Positions 27,526 to 35,428 of a stretch of 64,000 nt of DNA are shown here, one piece after another. A program made the translations under genes and the position numbers. Under the pieces are notes generated by a model that ran no database searches, was not told the DNA's origin, and was given only the letters and a program-made list of their open reading frames with translations. The stretch comes from Cellulophaga tyrosinoxydans. GTDB taxonomy: Bacteria > Bacteroidota > Bacteroidia > Flavobacteriales > Flavobacteriaceae. The stretch is taken from contig NZ_FWXO01000007.1 in assembly GCF_900176415.1 (NCBI RefSeq), positions 1 to 64,000 of the forward strand. The letters run 5' to 3'. The stretch's first letter is position 1. Each line of letters starts with the position of its first letter.

Positions 27526-28053
27526 TTATTTTTCTACAAGTGTTTTTAATGATGCTAAGCCTTCTTCAAAATCTTTTCCTACCATTTTGTCCATACTCAT
27601 AAAAATGGAAAATATAGACATAGGAAATTTATTATTACCTGAAAAACCCCATGTAACATTGGTTTTGTTTTCATCAACAGTCTCCGTGATTACATAACAA
27701 TTGGAGGTAGATTTAAAAGGCTTTAAGAATCGGAGTTCCCCTTCTGCCCTTTCCCCATCCACAATTTTGGTAATTTCTTGTTCGCCTTCGCCAACCTCTT
27801 TATTACCGTTCCAATAGCTTACAGCACCAACTTCCCCATCAACACCAGTAAATTTTCGATTCATATCAGGATCTTTTTTAGCCCAAGGAGACCACTCCTC
27901 CTGCTTTTTTAAATACTTAACATATTCAAAAACTAATGCTTTAGGTGCATTAACTTCTATAGTTCTAGAAACATTGTACGTTTTTGGTGCTATTAAGGCT
28001 AAAATTAAAATAAAAAATAGGAGTCCTGCTAAAATATAAAGTACGATATACAT
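27526..28053 (-). CDS. SRPBCC family protein with N-terminal membrane anchor
   Basis: A 175-residue protein with one N-terminal hydrophobic helix (MYIVLYILAGLLFFILILALIA) and a START/Bet v1-like SRPBCC hydrophobic-ligand-binding domain: YNVSRTIEVNAPKALVFEYV near residues 26-45, EEWSPWAKKDPDM near 51-63, and TNVTWGFSGNNKFP near 129-142. Members bind lipids, polyketides or other hydrophobic molecules; the ligand is unknown. It is followed by the VOC gene in the same operon and preceded by a trmH-like gene on the same strand. Confidence 0.87.
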   Translation of the reverse strand: MYIVLYILAGLLFFILILALIAPKTYNVSRTIEVNAPKALVFEYVKYLKKQEEWSPWAKKDPDMNRKFTGVDGEVGAVSYWNGNKEVGEGEQEITKIVDGERAEGELRFLKPFKSTSNCYVITETVDENKTNVTWGFSGNNKFPMSIFSIFMSMDKMVGKDFEEGLASLKTLVEK

Positions 28054-28096
28054 AATACATTTGGTATTGGTTGTATTTAAATATACTAAAAAAAAA

Positions 28097-28753
28097 TTAC
28101 TTCTCTTTGTAATATCTAGCTAAAACATCATCAATACTTCTGATCGATTTTTTTGTCCAATCTAGTTGCTTCATTAATTTTTCTTCACTAGTTAGTTGCC
28201 AGTTATTAGCATCTTCTTTGAGTTTTTTAGTTAAGGCTTGTAAAATAATTGCCGCTGAAACCGATATATTTAAACTTTCTGTAAAACCTACCATCGGAAT
28301 TTTTAAAAATCCGTCTGCTTTATCCAGTACCTCCTTACTCAAACCACCTTTTTCTGTTCCAAAAAATAGTGCTGTTTTCCCCTCTATTTCAAAATCATTT
28401 AATAAGCAAGAATCATTATGCGGAGTTGTTGCTATTATTTTATAGCCTTGATCTTTTAATTGATGTATGCAATCGCTGGTGGTTTGATATCTAAAAACAT
28501 CTACCCATTTTTGTGAGCCCATTGCAATTTGTGCATCTAGTCGTTTGCCAAATCTACTCTCTATTAAATGGGCTTCTTGTATGCCAAAGACATCACAACT
28601 ACGCACCACAGCACTTGTATTGTGCATTTGATATACATCTTCAATGGCAACAGTTATTCTTTTAGTACGTTCTTCTAATACGTTTTTAAAACGCTCCTTG
28701 CGTTCTTCTGTTATAAAACCCTCTAAATAATCTAAAAGTTCTAAATCAATCAT
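28097..28753 (-). CDS. trmH: SpoU/TrmH family tRNA/rRNA 2'-O-methyltransferase
   Basis: A 218-residue SPOUT methyltransferase. Motif 1 is NTSAVVRSCDVFGIQEAHLIE, motif 2 is ALFFGTEKGGLSKEVLDKADGFLKIPM, and motif 3 is ESLNISVSAAIILQAL, together making the knotted SAM pocket. The layout and the N terminus MIDLELLDYLEGFITEERKERF match TrmH, the tRNA Gm18 methyltransferase; the exact target is inferred. The ATG at 28753 is chosen over 28777 because it fits the family start. Confidence 0.88.
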   Translation of the reverse strand: MIDLELLDYLEGFITEERKERFKNVLEERTKRITVAIEDVYQMHNTSAVVRSCDVFGIQEAHLIESRFGKRLDAQIAMGSQKWVDVFRYQTTSDCIHQLKDQGYKIIATTPHNDSCLLNDFEIEGKTALFFGTEKGGLSKEVLDKADGFLKIPMVGFTESLNISVSAAIILQALTKKLKEDANNWQLTSEEKLMKQLDWTKKSIRSIDDVLARYYKEK

Positions 28754-28811
28754 AAATCGAAGATAATAAAAATTCAAAATTGTATATTTTTATACTTTAG
28801 GAATTGTTGAT

Positions 28812-29507
28812 ATGAAAAAGATAGTAGTTTTAACAGGTGCTGGAATTAGCGCAGAAAGCGGAATACAAACATTTAGAGATGCTGATGGTTTATGGGAAGG
28901 TCATGATGTTATGGAAGTTGCTTCGCCCATAGGTTTTGAAAAAAATCCTAAATTAGTTTTAGATTTTTATAATCAACGGCGCAAACAATTATTAGCCGTA
29001 CAGCCTAATAGAGCACACATTGCCCTTGCGGAATTAGAAAAGCAGTTTCCTCTTGCTATTATTACACAAAATATAGATGATTTGCATGAACGGGCAGGAA
29101 GCACGAACGTTGTTCATTTACACGGTGAACTGTTAAAAGTGCGTAGCACCAAAATTTCAAGAATTGGAGCTCCGATTATTTTAGATTGGCGAAAAGATCT
29201 AAAACTAGGCGACAAATGCATAAATGGGCATCAATTAAGACCACATATAGTTTGGTTTGGTGAAGCAGTACCTTTATTTGACAAAGCCATTGAAATTACC
29301 CAAGAGGCCGATATTTTAATCATTGTTGGCACCTCTATGCAAGTGTACCCGGCGGCCAGTTTAATAAACTACGCTAAACCAAGTGCTGAAATTTATTTTA
29401 TAGATCCAAAGCCAAATATTTCACAAAGAGATTTTAACAATCTCACCATTATACCAGAAACTGCAGTAAATGGAATGCCAAAACTGGTAGAATTATTAAA
29501 CAAGTAA
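28812..29507 (+). CDS. cobB: Sirtuin NAD-dependent deacylase (CobB type)
   Basis: A 231-residue class III sirtuin removing acyl groups from lysine using NAD. Motifs are GAGISAESGIQTFRDADGLW near residues 7-26, TQNIDDLHERAG near 91-102 and HLHGEL near 107-112 with the catalytic His. The FYNQRR segment holds the Tyr-x-x-Arg pair that in CobB/SIRT5 binds succinyl or malonyl groups, so desuccinylation is likely. Only one Cys is left in the zinc-ribbon region, so the structural zinc appears to be absent. It is followed after 7 bp by a gene with a TTG start. Confidence 0.9.
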   Translation: MKKIVVLTGAGISAESGIQTFRDADGLWEGHDVMEVASPIGFEKNPKLVLDFYNQRRKQLLAVQPNRAHIALAELEKQFPLAIITQNIDDLHERAGSTNVVHLHGELLKVRSTKISRIGAPIILDWRKDLKLGDKCINGHQLRPHIVWFGEAVPLFDKAIEITQEADILIIVGTSMQVYPAASLINYAKPSAEIYFIDPKPNISQRDFNNLTIIPETAVNGMPKLVELLNK

Positions 29508-29514
29508 ACAGACT

Positions 29515-30075
29515 TTGAGAAAAGAAGCCCTGTATAAATCATTAAATTACGTAAACCACTCTCGAGAAAAAAGAGCGGAAATGGCTGCTTTGGTTACGAA
29601 TAATCCTAATTTAATTGCTCCTTTACTAGCAATCGCCTTTACCGTAAATGATCCAATTTCTTCAAGGGCATGTTGGGTTTTAGAATTTACAGCAAAAGAA
29701 AATTTAAGTTTTATATTTCCGTATTTAGACGAATTTACTGCTAAAATGCATACTGTTAAATTAAACCCTTCTGTTAGACCCATTGCCAAAATATGCGAAT
29801 ACTTAACAACATCGTATTTTTCAAAATTGCCAAATCCAACTCAAAAGGCCATAACAGATAGCCATTTAGAGAAAATAACAAGCGCCTGTTTTGATTGGCT
29901 TATTACCGATCAAAAAGTAGCGGCTCAAGCCTATTCCATGACGTGCTTATTACTTTTAGGCAAAAAATTTGACTGGATATTACCTGAATTAAAAATTATA
30001 CTTGAACAAAATTATGCCAAAGGCAGTGCGGCATATAAGGCACGAGCACGATTAACCTTGGAGAAAATAAAATAG
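29515..30075 (+). CDS. Conserved hypothetical protein, helical-repeat-like, TTG start
   Basis: A 186-residue cytosolic protein without signal peptide or recognised catalytic motif. It is rich in helix-forming segments such as NLIAPLLAIAFTVNDPISSRACWVLEFTA, recalling HEAT/ARM-like repeats. It starts with TTG at 29515; the next Met is residue 23. Relatives upstream of purB have, as I recall, sometimes been named adenylosuccinate lyase, but nothing in this sequence supports that enzyme. It sits between cobB and purB on the plus strand, and purB has its own promoter. Confidence 0.7.
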   Translation: MRKEALYKSLNYVNHSREKRAEMAALVTNNPNLIAPLLAIAFTVNDPISSRACWVLEFTAKENLSFIFPYLDEFTAKMHTVKLNPSVRPIAKICEYLTTSYFSKLPNPTQKAITDSHLEKITSACFDWLITDQKVAAQAYSMTCLLLLGKKFDWILPELKIILEQNYAKGSAAYKARARLTLEKIK

Positions 30076-30131
30076 TAAAACATGGTTTGCATTAATTTTG
30101 CACATCATTTTTTAACTGCTTTTGGAATACC

Positions 30132-30139
30132 TATCTTTG
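30132..30139 (+). promoter_or_regulatory. -7 element of the purB promoter, deciding the purB start
   Basis: TATCTTTG matches TAnnTTTG. The start site would be near 30146, downstream of the alternative ATG at 30122 and upstream of the ATG at 30173. This supports 30173 as the real purB start. No TTG lies at the ideal spacing. Confidence 0.6.
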
Positions 30140-30172
30140 CAGCTTCAAATTTACCAATCAACTCATAACACT

Positions 30173-31516
30173 ATGTCATTAAATAAATTAAATGCGATTT
30201 CACCAATAGATGGTCGCTATAGAAAAAAAGTAGAAGCTTTAGCAGATTACTTTTCAGAAGAGGCACTTATAAAATATAGGGTTCTTGTTGAAATAGAATA
30301 TTTCATTTCATTATGCGAAATACCTTTACCTCAACTTGCTAATTTTGACAACAGTTTATTCGATGATTTGAGAAAAATATATGAAGAATTCTCATCGGAA
30401 GATGCCATTGCCATAAAGGAGATTGAAAAAACTACAAATCATGATGTAAAAGCAGTTGAATATTTCATTAAAAAGAAGTTTGATGAATTAAAGCTTCAAG
30501 ATTACAAAGAGTTTATTCATTTTGGTTTAACATCTCAAGACATAAATAATACGGCCATTCCACTTTCTTTAAAAGAAGCAATGAATGATGTTTATGTGCC
30601 TCAATATTTTGCACTTTTAGAAGAATTAGAAGCATTGGCATCTGAGTGGAAAGCTATTCCAATGTTGGCTAGAACACATGGGCAACCTGCTTCCCCTACC
30701 CGACTAGGAAAAGAAATTCAAGTATACGTAGTGCGATTAAAAGAACAATTTAATTTACTTAATGATATCCCTAGTGCAGCCAAATTTGGTGGCGCAACTG
30801 GTAATTATAACGCTCATAAAGTTGCTTACCCAACAATAAACTGGCAGGAATTTGGACAAGAATTTGTTCAAGAAAAATTGGGGTTATACCATTCATTCCC
30901 TACTACTCAAATTGAGCATTACGATCATATGGCTGCTTTATTTGATACTTTAAAAAGAATAAACACCATTATACTAGATTTAGATCGTGATTTCTGGACT
31001 TACGTATCTATGGATTATTTTAAGCAAAAAATAAAAGCTGGAGAAGTAGGTTCATCTGCTATGCCTCATAAAGTTAATCCTATTGATTTTGAAAATTCCG
31101 AAGGTAACTTAGGAATTGCAAATGCCCTTTTTGAACATTTGTCTGCAAAATTACCAGTGTCGAGATTGCAACGTGATTTAACAGACAGCACTGTTTTACG
31201 TAATATTGGTGTGCCATTTGCACATACGATGATTGCTTTTCAGTCTACTTTAAAAGGATTGGGTAAGTTGTTGCTTAACAAAGAAAAGTTTGAGCAAGAC
31301 TTAGAAAATAATTGGGCGGTTGTTGCGGAAGCGATTCAGACCATTTTAAGAAGAGAAGGCTATCCAAATCCTTATGAAGCCTTAAAAGGATTAACCCGTA
31401 CTAACGAAAAAATAAATCAAGCCTCAATAGCTAATTTTATTGATACTCTTGAGGTGTCGGATGCTATTAAAGCAGAATTAAAAGTTATTACTCCGAGTAA
31501 TTATACTGGAATATAA
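30173..31516 (+). CDS. purB: Adenylosuccinate lyase
   Basis: A 447-residue fumarase/aspartase-superfamily enzyme that cleaves SAICAR to AICAR and adenylosuccinate to AMP, both releasing fumarate, in purine synthesis. It opens MSLNKLNAISPIDGRYRKKV, carries TSQDINNTA (the catalytic loop), TRTHGQPASPTRLGKE with the catalytic His, and the signature loop GSSAMPHKVNPIDFENSEGN. The longer frame from 30122 is rejected because the promoter -7 element lies inside it and because the family N terminus begins at MSLNKL. Ends at a strong bidirectional terminator. Confidence 0.95.
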   Translation: MSLNKLNAISPIDGRYRKKVEALADYFSEEALIKYRVLVEIEYFISLCEIPLPQLANFDNSLFDDLRKIYEEFSSEDAIAIKEIEKTTNHDVKAVEYFIKKKFDELKLQDYKEFIHFGLTSQDINNTAIPLSLKEAMNDVYVPQYFALLEELEALASEWKAIPMLARTHGQPASPTRLGKEIQVYVVRLKEQFNLLNDIPSAAKFGGATGNYNAHKVAYPTINWQEFGQEFVQEKLGLYHSFPTTQIEHYDHMAALFDTLKRINTIILDLDRDFWTYVSMDYFKQKIKAGEVGSSAMPHKVNPIDFENSEGNLGIANALFEHLSAKLPVSRLQRDLTDSTVLRNIGVPFAHTMIAFQSTLKGLGKLLLNKEKFEQDLENNWAVVAEAIQTILRREGYPNPYEALKGLTRTNEKINQASIANFIDTLEVSDAIKAELKVITPSNYTGI

Positions 31517-31536
31517 ATTTTAAAATGATTAAACGT

Positions 31537-31564
31537 AAAAAGACCGCAATTGCGGTCTTTTTTT
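31537..31564. terminator. Bidirectional intrinsic terminator between purB and mscS
   Basis: A long perfect palindrome, centred between 31550 and 31551, with an 8-bp GC-containing core GACCGCAA/TTGCGGTC flanked by A5 and T7 runs. It lies between two convergent genes and can stop transcription from both sides. Confidence 0.9.
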
Positions 31565-31583
31565 ATTGAATAAAGTAACTTAT

Positions 31584-32393
31584 TTACTTATTAATTTGAA
31601 CTTCGTGAGGATAAGGAATTTCAATTTTCGCTTTATCTAAGGCTAGTTTGGAACCTTCAACCGTAGCAAAATAAACATCCCAATAATCTTCAGGCTTGCA
31701 AAATGGGCGTACCGCTAAGTTTACAGAACTATCCGCTAATTCCATAACATTTACTGATGGTGCAGGATCTTGCAATACTTTAGGGTTTGCAACCAACATT
31801 TCTAAAAGCACCTCCTTGGCTTTCTTCATATCTTCACCATAACCAATACCTACCACTGTATCTACTCTCATTTTTCCTTCGGCCGTATAATTAATTATGT
31901 TGCCATTTGCCATTGTGCCATTGGGTACAATCGCTAATTTATTTTGAGGAGTAATTAATTTGGTCGTGAAAATTTCAATTTCTTTTACGGCTCCTAAAAC
32001 CCCTTGTGCCTCAATTAGATCTCCAATTTTATAAGGCTTAAAAATCATAATCAACACGCCACCAGCAAAATTAGAAAGTGAGCCTTGCATTGCTAAACCA
32101 ATAGCTAAACCTGCTGCAGCCAAAATTGCAGCAAAACTTGTTGTTTCTACTCCTAGCTTAGAAATCACCATAACGATTAAGAATATTCGTAATCCCCATG
32201 ACATTAAATTCAATAAAAATCGTTTTAAGGACTCGTCATAATCGCCTTTATTCAAAACTGTTCTTGTAGCTTTGACCAATTTTTTAATAATCCAAGAACC
32301 AATGATGTAAATAACAATAGCTCCAATAATTTTAGGACCATAGTCTGTTACAAAATCAATACCTTTTTGCATCCATAAATCTGCGTTTTCCAT
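31584..32393 (-). CDS. Small-conductance mechanosensitive channel (MscS family)
   Basis: A 269-residue MscS-type channel. Three N-terminal transmembrane helices are visible (IIGAIVIYIIGSWIIKKLV; the second near residues 65-85). TM3 with pore-lining Gly/Ala packing is AAAGLAIGLAMQGSLSNFAGGVLIMIFKPY. The beta domain follows (GDLIEAQGVLGAVKEIEIFTTKLITPQNKLAIVPNGTMANGNIINYT). It opens under membrane tension to release solutes during osmotic downshock. Length equals the compact E. coli-like form. Single gene. Confidence 0.92.
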   Translation of the reverse strand: MENADLWMQKGIDFVTDYGPKIIGAIVIYIIGSWIIKKLVKATRTVLNKGDYDESLKRFLLNLMSWGLRIFLIVMVISKLGVETTSFAAILAAAGLAIGLAMQGSLSNFAGGVLIMIFKPYKIGDLIEAQGVLGAVKEIEIFTTKLITPQNKLAIVPNGTMANGNIINYTAEGKMRVDTVVGIGYGEDMKKAKEVLLEMLVANPKVLQDPAPSVNVMELADSSVNLAVRPFCKPEDYWDVYFATVEGSKLALDKAKIEIPYPHEVQINK

Positions 32394-32492
32394 AATAAAT
32401 AGTGTTTTTAATTTAAATTGTTAATGGTGCGATAATTTAATGAAATGATTTAAAACACTCTAATTATTATGCTTTTAATTTACACTAAAAAT

Positions 32493-32530
32493 AAAACCTC
32501 CTGTATGAGCAAGCTCATACAGGAGGTTTT
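32493..32530. terminator. Intrinsic terminator of the ECF sigma/DUF4252 operon
   Basis: A perfect 18-bp stem (32493-32510 with 32513-32530) and a two-base AA loop. It lies 19 bp downstream of the last DUF4252 stop and separates the operon from mscS. Confidence 0.88.
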
Positions 32531-32548
32531 ATGTAGGTTGTGTAGGAA

Positions 32549-33088
32549 TTATCCTTTAAAAAATCCCATTAATCCTTCTAATTGCTTACCATCTACATTA
32601 GATTTCTCTAACGCTTGCATGAGCTGCATTAAATTAGCAGGATTCATATCATCGCCAAGAACTCTAACCAGCATAAAACCTTTATCCTGATTGTCACCAT
32701 AAATGATTACCTCATCTATAGCATCGTCTTCCCCAAGAAATTGTATGGATCCTTTGCCATAAGGCGTATTCAACTTCATTAATTCTTCATACTTGTCGTT
32801 TTTAAGAATTGCCTTTACCTTCGCTTTTTCATTGGTATACTCCGCTACATTGGTCATTGTTTTTTTAAATGCCAATACATTTAGCTTTTTTAAAGTGGAA
32901 TATGCTTTTTTCTGATCTGCGGTTAAATCTACATTTTCAAGGTTTAATAAACTTGCAGGTAAATCAAACGAAATAAAATTAGGATTTTCAGCATTATCCA
33001 CATAATACTCCTGTAAACTCTGTGTAGACGAACAGCCTAAAAACAAAAGGGTTACCACAAGCAGTAAACTATATTTTAATTTTTTCAT
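32549..33088 (-). CDS. DUF4252 lipoprotein
   Basis: A 179-residue lipoprotein. The signal peptide (MKKLKYSLLLVVTLLFLGC) ends in a lipobox, with Cys19 the acylated residue. The body matches DUF4252: FKKTMTNVAEYTNEKAKVKAILKNDKYEELMKL, then DDAIDEVIIYGDNQDKGFMLVRVLGDDM. It is the most divergent of three DUF4252 genes in this operon and the only lipoprotein of the three. Function unknown; the family is found in sigma-factor operons of Bacteroidota, so a surface or periplasmic role in signal sensing is plausible. Confidence 0.85.
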   Translation of the reverse strand: MKKLKYSLLLVVTLLFLGCSSTQSLQEYYVDNAENPNFISFDLPASLLNLENVDLTADQKKAYSTLKKLNVLAFKKTMTNVAEYTNEKAKVKAILKNDKYEELMKLNTPYGKGSIQFLGEDDAIDEVIIYGDNQDKGFMLVRVLGDDMNPANLMQLMQALEKSNVDGKQLEGLMGFFKG

Positions 33089-33148
33089 TTTTATAGGTTT
33101 TAAAAAAAATTAAGCAAATGACTACGAGTCATTTGCTTTGATCTAATA

Positions 33149-33694
33149 TTATTTAGTTTTTCCAGCGTTATTTAGCTCTTTTGGCAGGTCCATCTTATTG
33201 GTTAATGTGCCAATTTTATTCAGGTCAATATCTCCAGTTATAGACAACAAAACAGTTTCAATGTTTCTTCCTTTCACATCGTTTTTTATAGCACCTATTC
33301 CTGTAACAAACATAAGCAACTCTTCAACATGGTCTTTATTTCGACCTTCTCTAACATAAAACTTAACATTTACATCTTTATCCTTAACTCGGATTAATTC
33401 TTCAAGTTTAGACGAGCTTAAATATTTTTTTACTGTGGCACTCATTTCTACTGCGGTAGCTTTATCTTCTGTCATAAAGACTTTTAAACTTTTTAAGCCA
33501 CTGGCAATTTCTAAAAACTCTTTTGCTTCTTGATCGGCATTATCCACTCCAATGGAGCTAACAAAATCGATCATACTTTTATTAACGATTACAGAAGATA
33601 CTTTATCCATGTCTTCATATTTATCAAAGATAGATTGAGAAATTCCGAAAAAAGGTAATACTGCGAATACTAAAAATAGACTGATTGTTTTCAT
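33149..33694 (-). CDS. DUF4252 exported protein (second copy)
   Basis: A 181-residue protein with a type I signal peptide (MKTISLFLVFAVLPFFGISQ) and a DUF4252 domain. It carries SIFDKYEDMDKVSSVIVNKSMIDFV, LEELIRVKDKDVNVKFYVREGRNKDHVEELLMFVTG and ETVLLSITGDIDLNKIGTLTNKMDLP. It is closely related to the next gene upstream (33727-34290), sharing nearly all these motifs, so the two arose by tandem duplication. Function unknown. Confidence 0.85.
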   Translation of the reverse strand: MKTISLFLVFAVLPFFGISQSIFDKYEDMDKVSSVIVNKSMIDFVSSIGVDNADQEAKEFLEIASGLKSLKVFMTEDKATAVEMSATVKKYLSSSKLEELIRVKDKDVNVKFYVREGRNKDHVEELLMFVTGIGAIKNDVKGRNIETVLLSITGDIDLNKIGTLTNKMDLPKELNNAGKTK

Positions 33695-33726
33695 GATTGA
33701 TGATTTTTAATTGATTGATTACTAAT

Positions 33727-34290
33727 TTATTTTTTATTGGATGCCTTACCTAACTGACTGCCGCCAGGTAAATTCATTTTCTCGGTTAATGTGGCAATTT
33801 TCTTAAGATCAATATCTCCGGTTAAGGATAATAATACTGTTTCTACCTTATGACCATTTAAATCTACATCTTGTAGTTCTTTACGATCTTTTAAACCGGT
33901 GACTAGCATTAATAATTCTTTCACATGATCTGAATCTTTACCTTCTTTTACATAAAATTTTACATTAGAATCACCATCACGAACTCGCATAAGCTCTTGG
34001 TAGGTAGCAGAACTTAATTTCTTGGCCACCCACGTATCTAAATCTTTTGATATTGCTGCACTTTCGGTTGTAATCACCTTAAAGCTAGTGATAGAATTTA
34101 CTAAAGAGAAAAAATCTTTAGATTCTGGATCATCACCACTAATGCTCATTTTTGCCAACATTTGAAACATTTTTGGCTGCATAGCTACATAAGTAACATC
34201 ATTATTTTCGGCATATTTATCAAATATGTCTTGGCTAAAACCTAAAGTAGGAAGCACTATTAGTGCAATTAATATAAGGGACTTTTTCAT
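33727..34290 (-). CDS. DUF4252 exported protein (first copy)
   Basis: A 187-residue protein with a signal peptide (MKKSLILIALIVLPTLGFSQ) and a DUF4252 domain. Shared blocks with the following gene include DIFDKYAENNDVTYVAMQPKM, ATYQELMRVRDGDSNVKFYVKEGKDSDHVKELLMLVTG and HKVETVLLSLTGDIDLKKIATLTEKMNLP. It begins 6 bp after the short membrane protein gene, so it is translated from the same message as the ECF sigma factor. Function unknown. Confidence 0.85.
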   Translation of the reverse strand: MKKSLILIALIVLPTLGFSQDIFDKYAENNDVTYVAMQPKMFQMLAKMSISGDDPESKDFFSLVNSITSFKVITTESAAISKDLDTWVAKKLSSATYQELMRVRDGDSNVKFYVKEGKDSDHVKELLMLVTGLKDRKELQDVDLNGHKVETVLLSLTGDIDLKKIATLTEKMNLPGGSQLGKASNKK

Positions 34291-34296
34291 TGTTTT

Positions 34297-34719
34297 TTAT
34301 TTTAAAAATTTGTTAGTGTTTTTTTCGAATTCTCCTAAGTATGTAATTTGCTTACTGCCTTTATTAAAATTTAATGCTAATAATTCAAAAGCTTCTTGTG
34401 CTGCCGCTATTTCTTCTTGAGTATATTCATTTTCTAAGCTTTCGTTTTTAGGCTGTAAAAAATAGACTCCAAAAAGTAAAACCACGGCTGCTGCAATACT
34501 CAACCACATAGGCTTATTTCTTTTAGCTTTTATTGGCAAAGGTTTGGTGTATTCTTCTTTTCTAGTGTTTGCAAAATGAGCAAACATTGGAGTGTACTTC
34601 TCTAAATGAGGAGCTACTTCTTCATTTGCAAAGTAAGCTTTTATAGCTTTTTCTTCGGCAACCGTTGTTGTTGCTTCAAAATACTTCTCTACTAATTTAT
34701 CTATGTTATCCAATTCCAT
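34297..34719 (-). CDS. Putative anti-sigma-like single-pass membrane protein
   Basis: A 140-residue protein with a short cytosolic N-terminal domain (MELDNIDKLVEKYFEATTTVAEEKAIKAYFANEEVAPHLEKY), a Lys-rich linker, one transmembrane helix (MWLSIAAAVVLLFGVYFL near residues 71-88) and a short periplasmic tail. Layout, size and its place directly after the sigma gene (14-bp overlap) suggest an anti-sigma factor. It lacks the zinc-binding HxxxCxxC motif of ZAS proteins, so this is an inference from context. The N-terminal part resembles the zf-less domain found in many Bacteroidota ECF partners. Confidence 0.7.
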   Translation of the reverse strand: MELDNIDKLVEKYFEATTTVAEEKAIKAYFANEEVAPHLEKYTPMFAHFANTRKEEYTKPLPIKAKRNKPMWLSIAAAVVLLFGVYFLQPKNESLENEYTQEEIAAAQEAFELLALNFNKGSKQITYLGEFEKNTNKFLK

Positions 34720-35218
34720 AACTATGTTTTTCTAATAACTTTTCTCTTACTGTTTTTCTTGCTCTTGATAAGGCAACTCTAATCGCTGTTGGTTGCATAT
34801 CTAACATTTCTGCTATTTCTTCAAAATCATATTCTTCTACATCTCGTAATTGTAAAACTAATTTTTGTTGTTCGGGCAATTCTTCCATAATTTTTTCAAC
34901 CCAAGAAACACTATCATTTGCTTCAACTTGTTTTTGTAAAGACGTGCTGCTATCATCTGTATAATTACTATGTACTAATTTTAAATTTCCTGCTTGTTTA
35001 GATTTTAGTCTGTCCAAACAAAAATTCTTAGTCATTGTCATTGCAAATGCTTCCACATTATTATACTTTTCAAAAGCGCTATTCTTTGTCCATAATTTTA
35101 ATAACACCTCTTGTGTAGCATCTTCAGCTTCCTCAGTAGACACCAACAATCGTTTTGCCAAGCGAAACAACTTGTCTTTAAATGGCATTACTATAGTTAA
35201 AAATTCTACCTGTTTCAT
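34706..35218 (-). CDS. ECF-type RNA polymerase sigma factor
   Basis: A 170-residue sigma-70 family, group IV protein. Region 2 spans about residues 10-80 (PFKDKLFRLAKRLLVSTEEAEDATQEVLLKLW, then AFAMTMTKNFCLDRLKSK), region 4 about 108-160 (LPEQQKLVLQLRDVEEYDFEEIAEMLDMQPTAIRVALSRARKTVREKL). It is first in an operon with a membrane protein and three DUF4252 genes, so it probably directs transcription of its own operon. A clear consensus promoter was not found upstream. Confidence 0.93.
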   Translation of the reverse strand: MKQVEFLTIVMPFKDKLFRLAKRLLVSTEEAEDATQEVLLKLWTKNSAFEKYNNVEAFAMTMTKNFCLDRLKSKQAGNLKLVHSNYTDDSSTSLQKQVEANDSVSWVEKIMEELPEQQKLVLQLRDVEEYDFEEIAEMLDMQPTAIRVALSRARKTVREKLLEKHSYGIG

Positions 35219-35428
35219 TATTGGTTGGGTTGTTTATAATCCATTTTAAGTGGTTTATACAAGCAAGACGATGTACAACGAATTTTGTTACAAATAATTT
35301 TTTATTTGTTATGTTGTCCTTAAATTAGGCAGAATAAAACTAAACACACAAAACCCTCGTATATTTAGAACAGTCTTGTTTTGATTATATATTCTGGCAC
35401 AATTTGTGCGCTAATTAAAGAAAAAACT

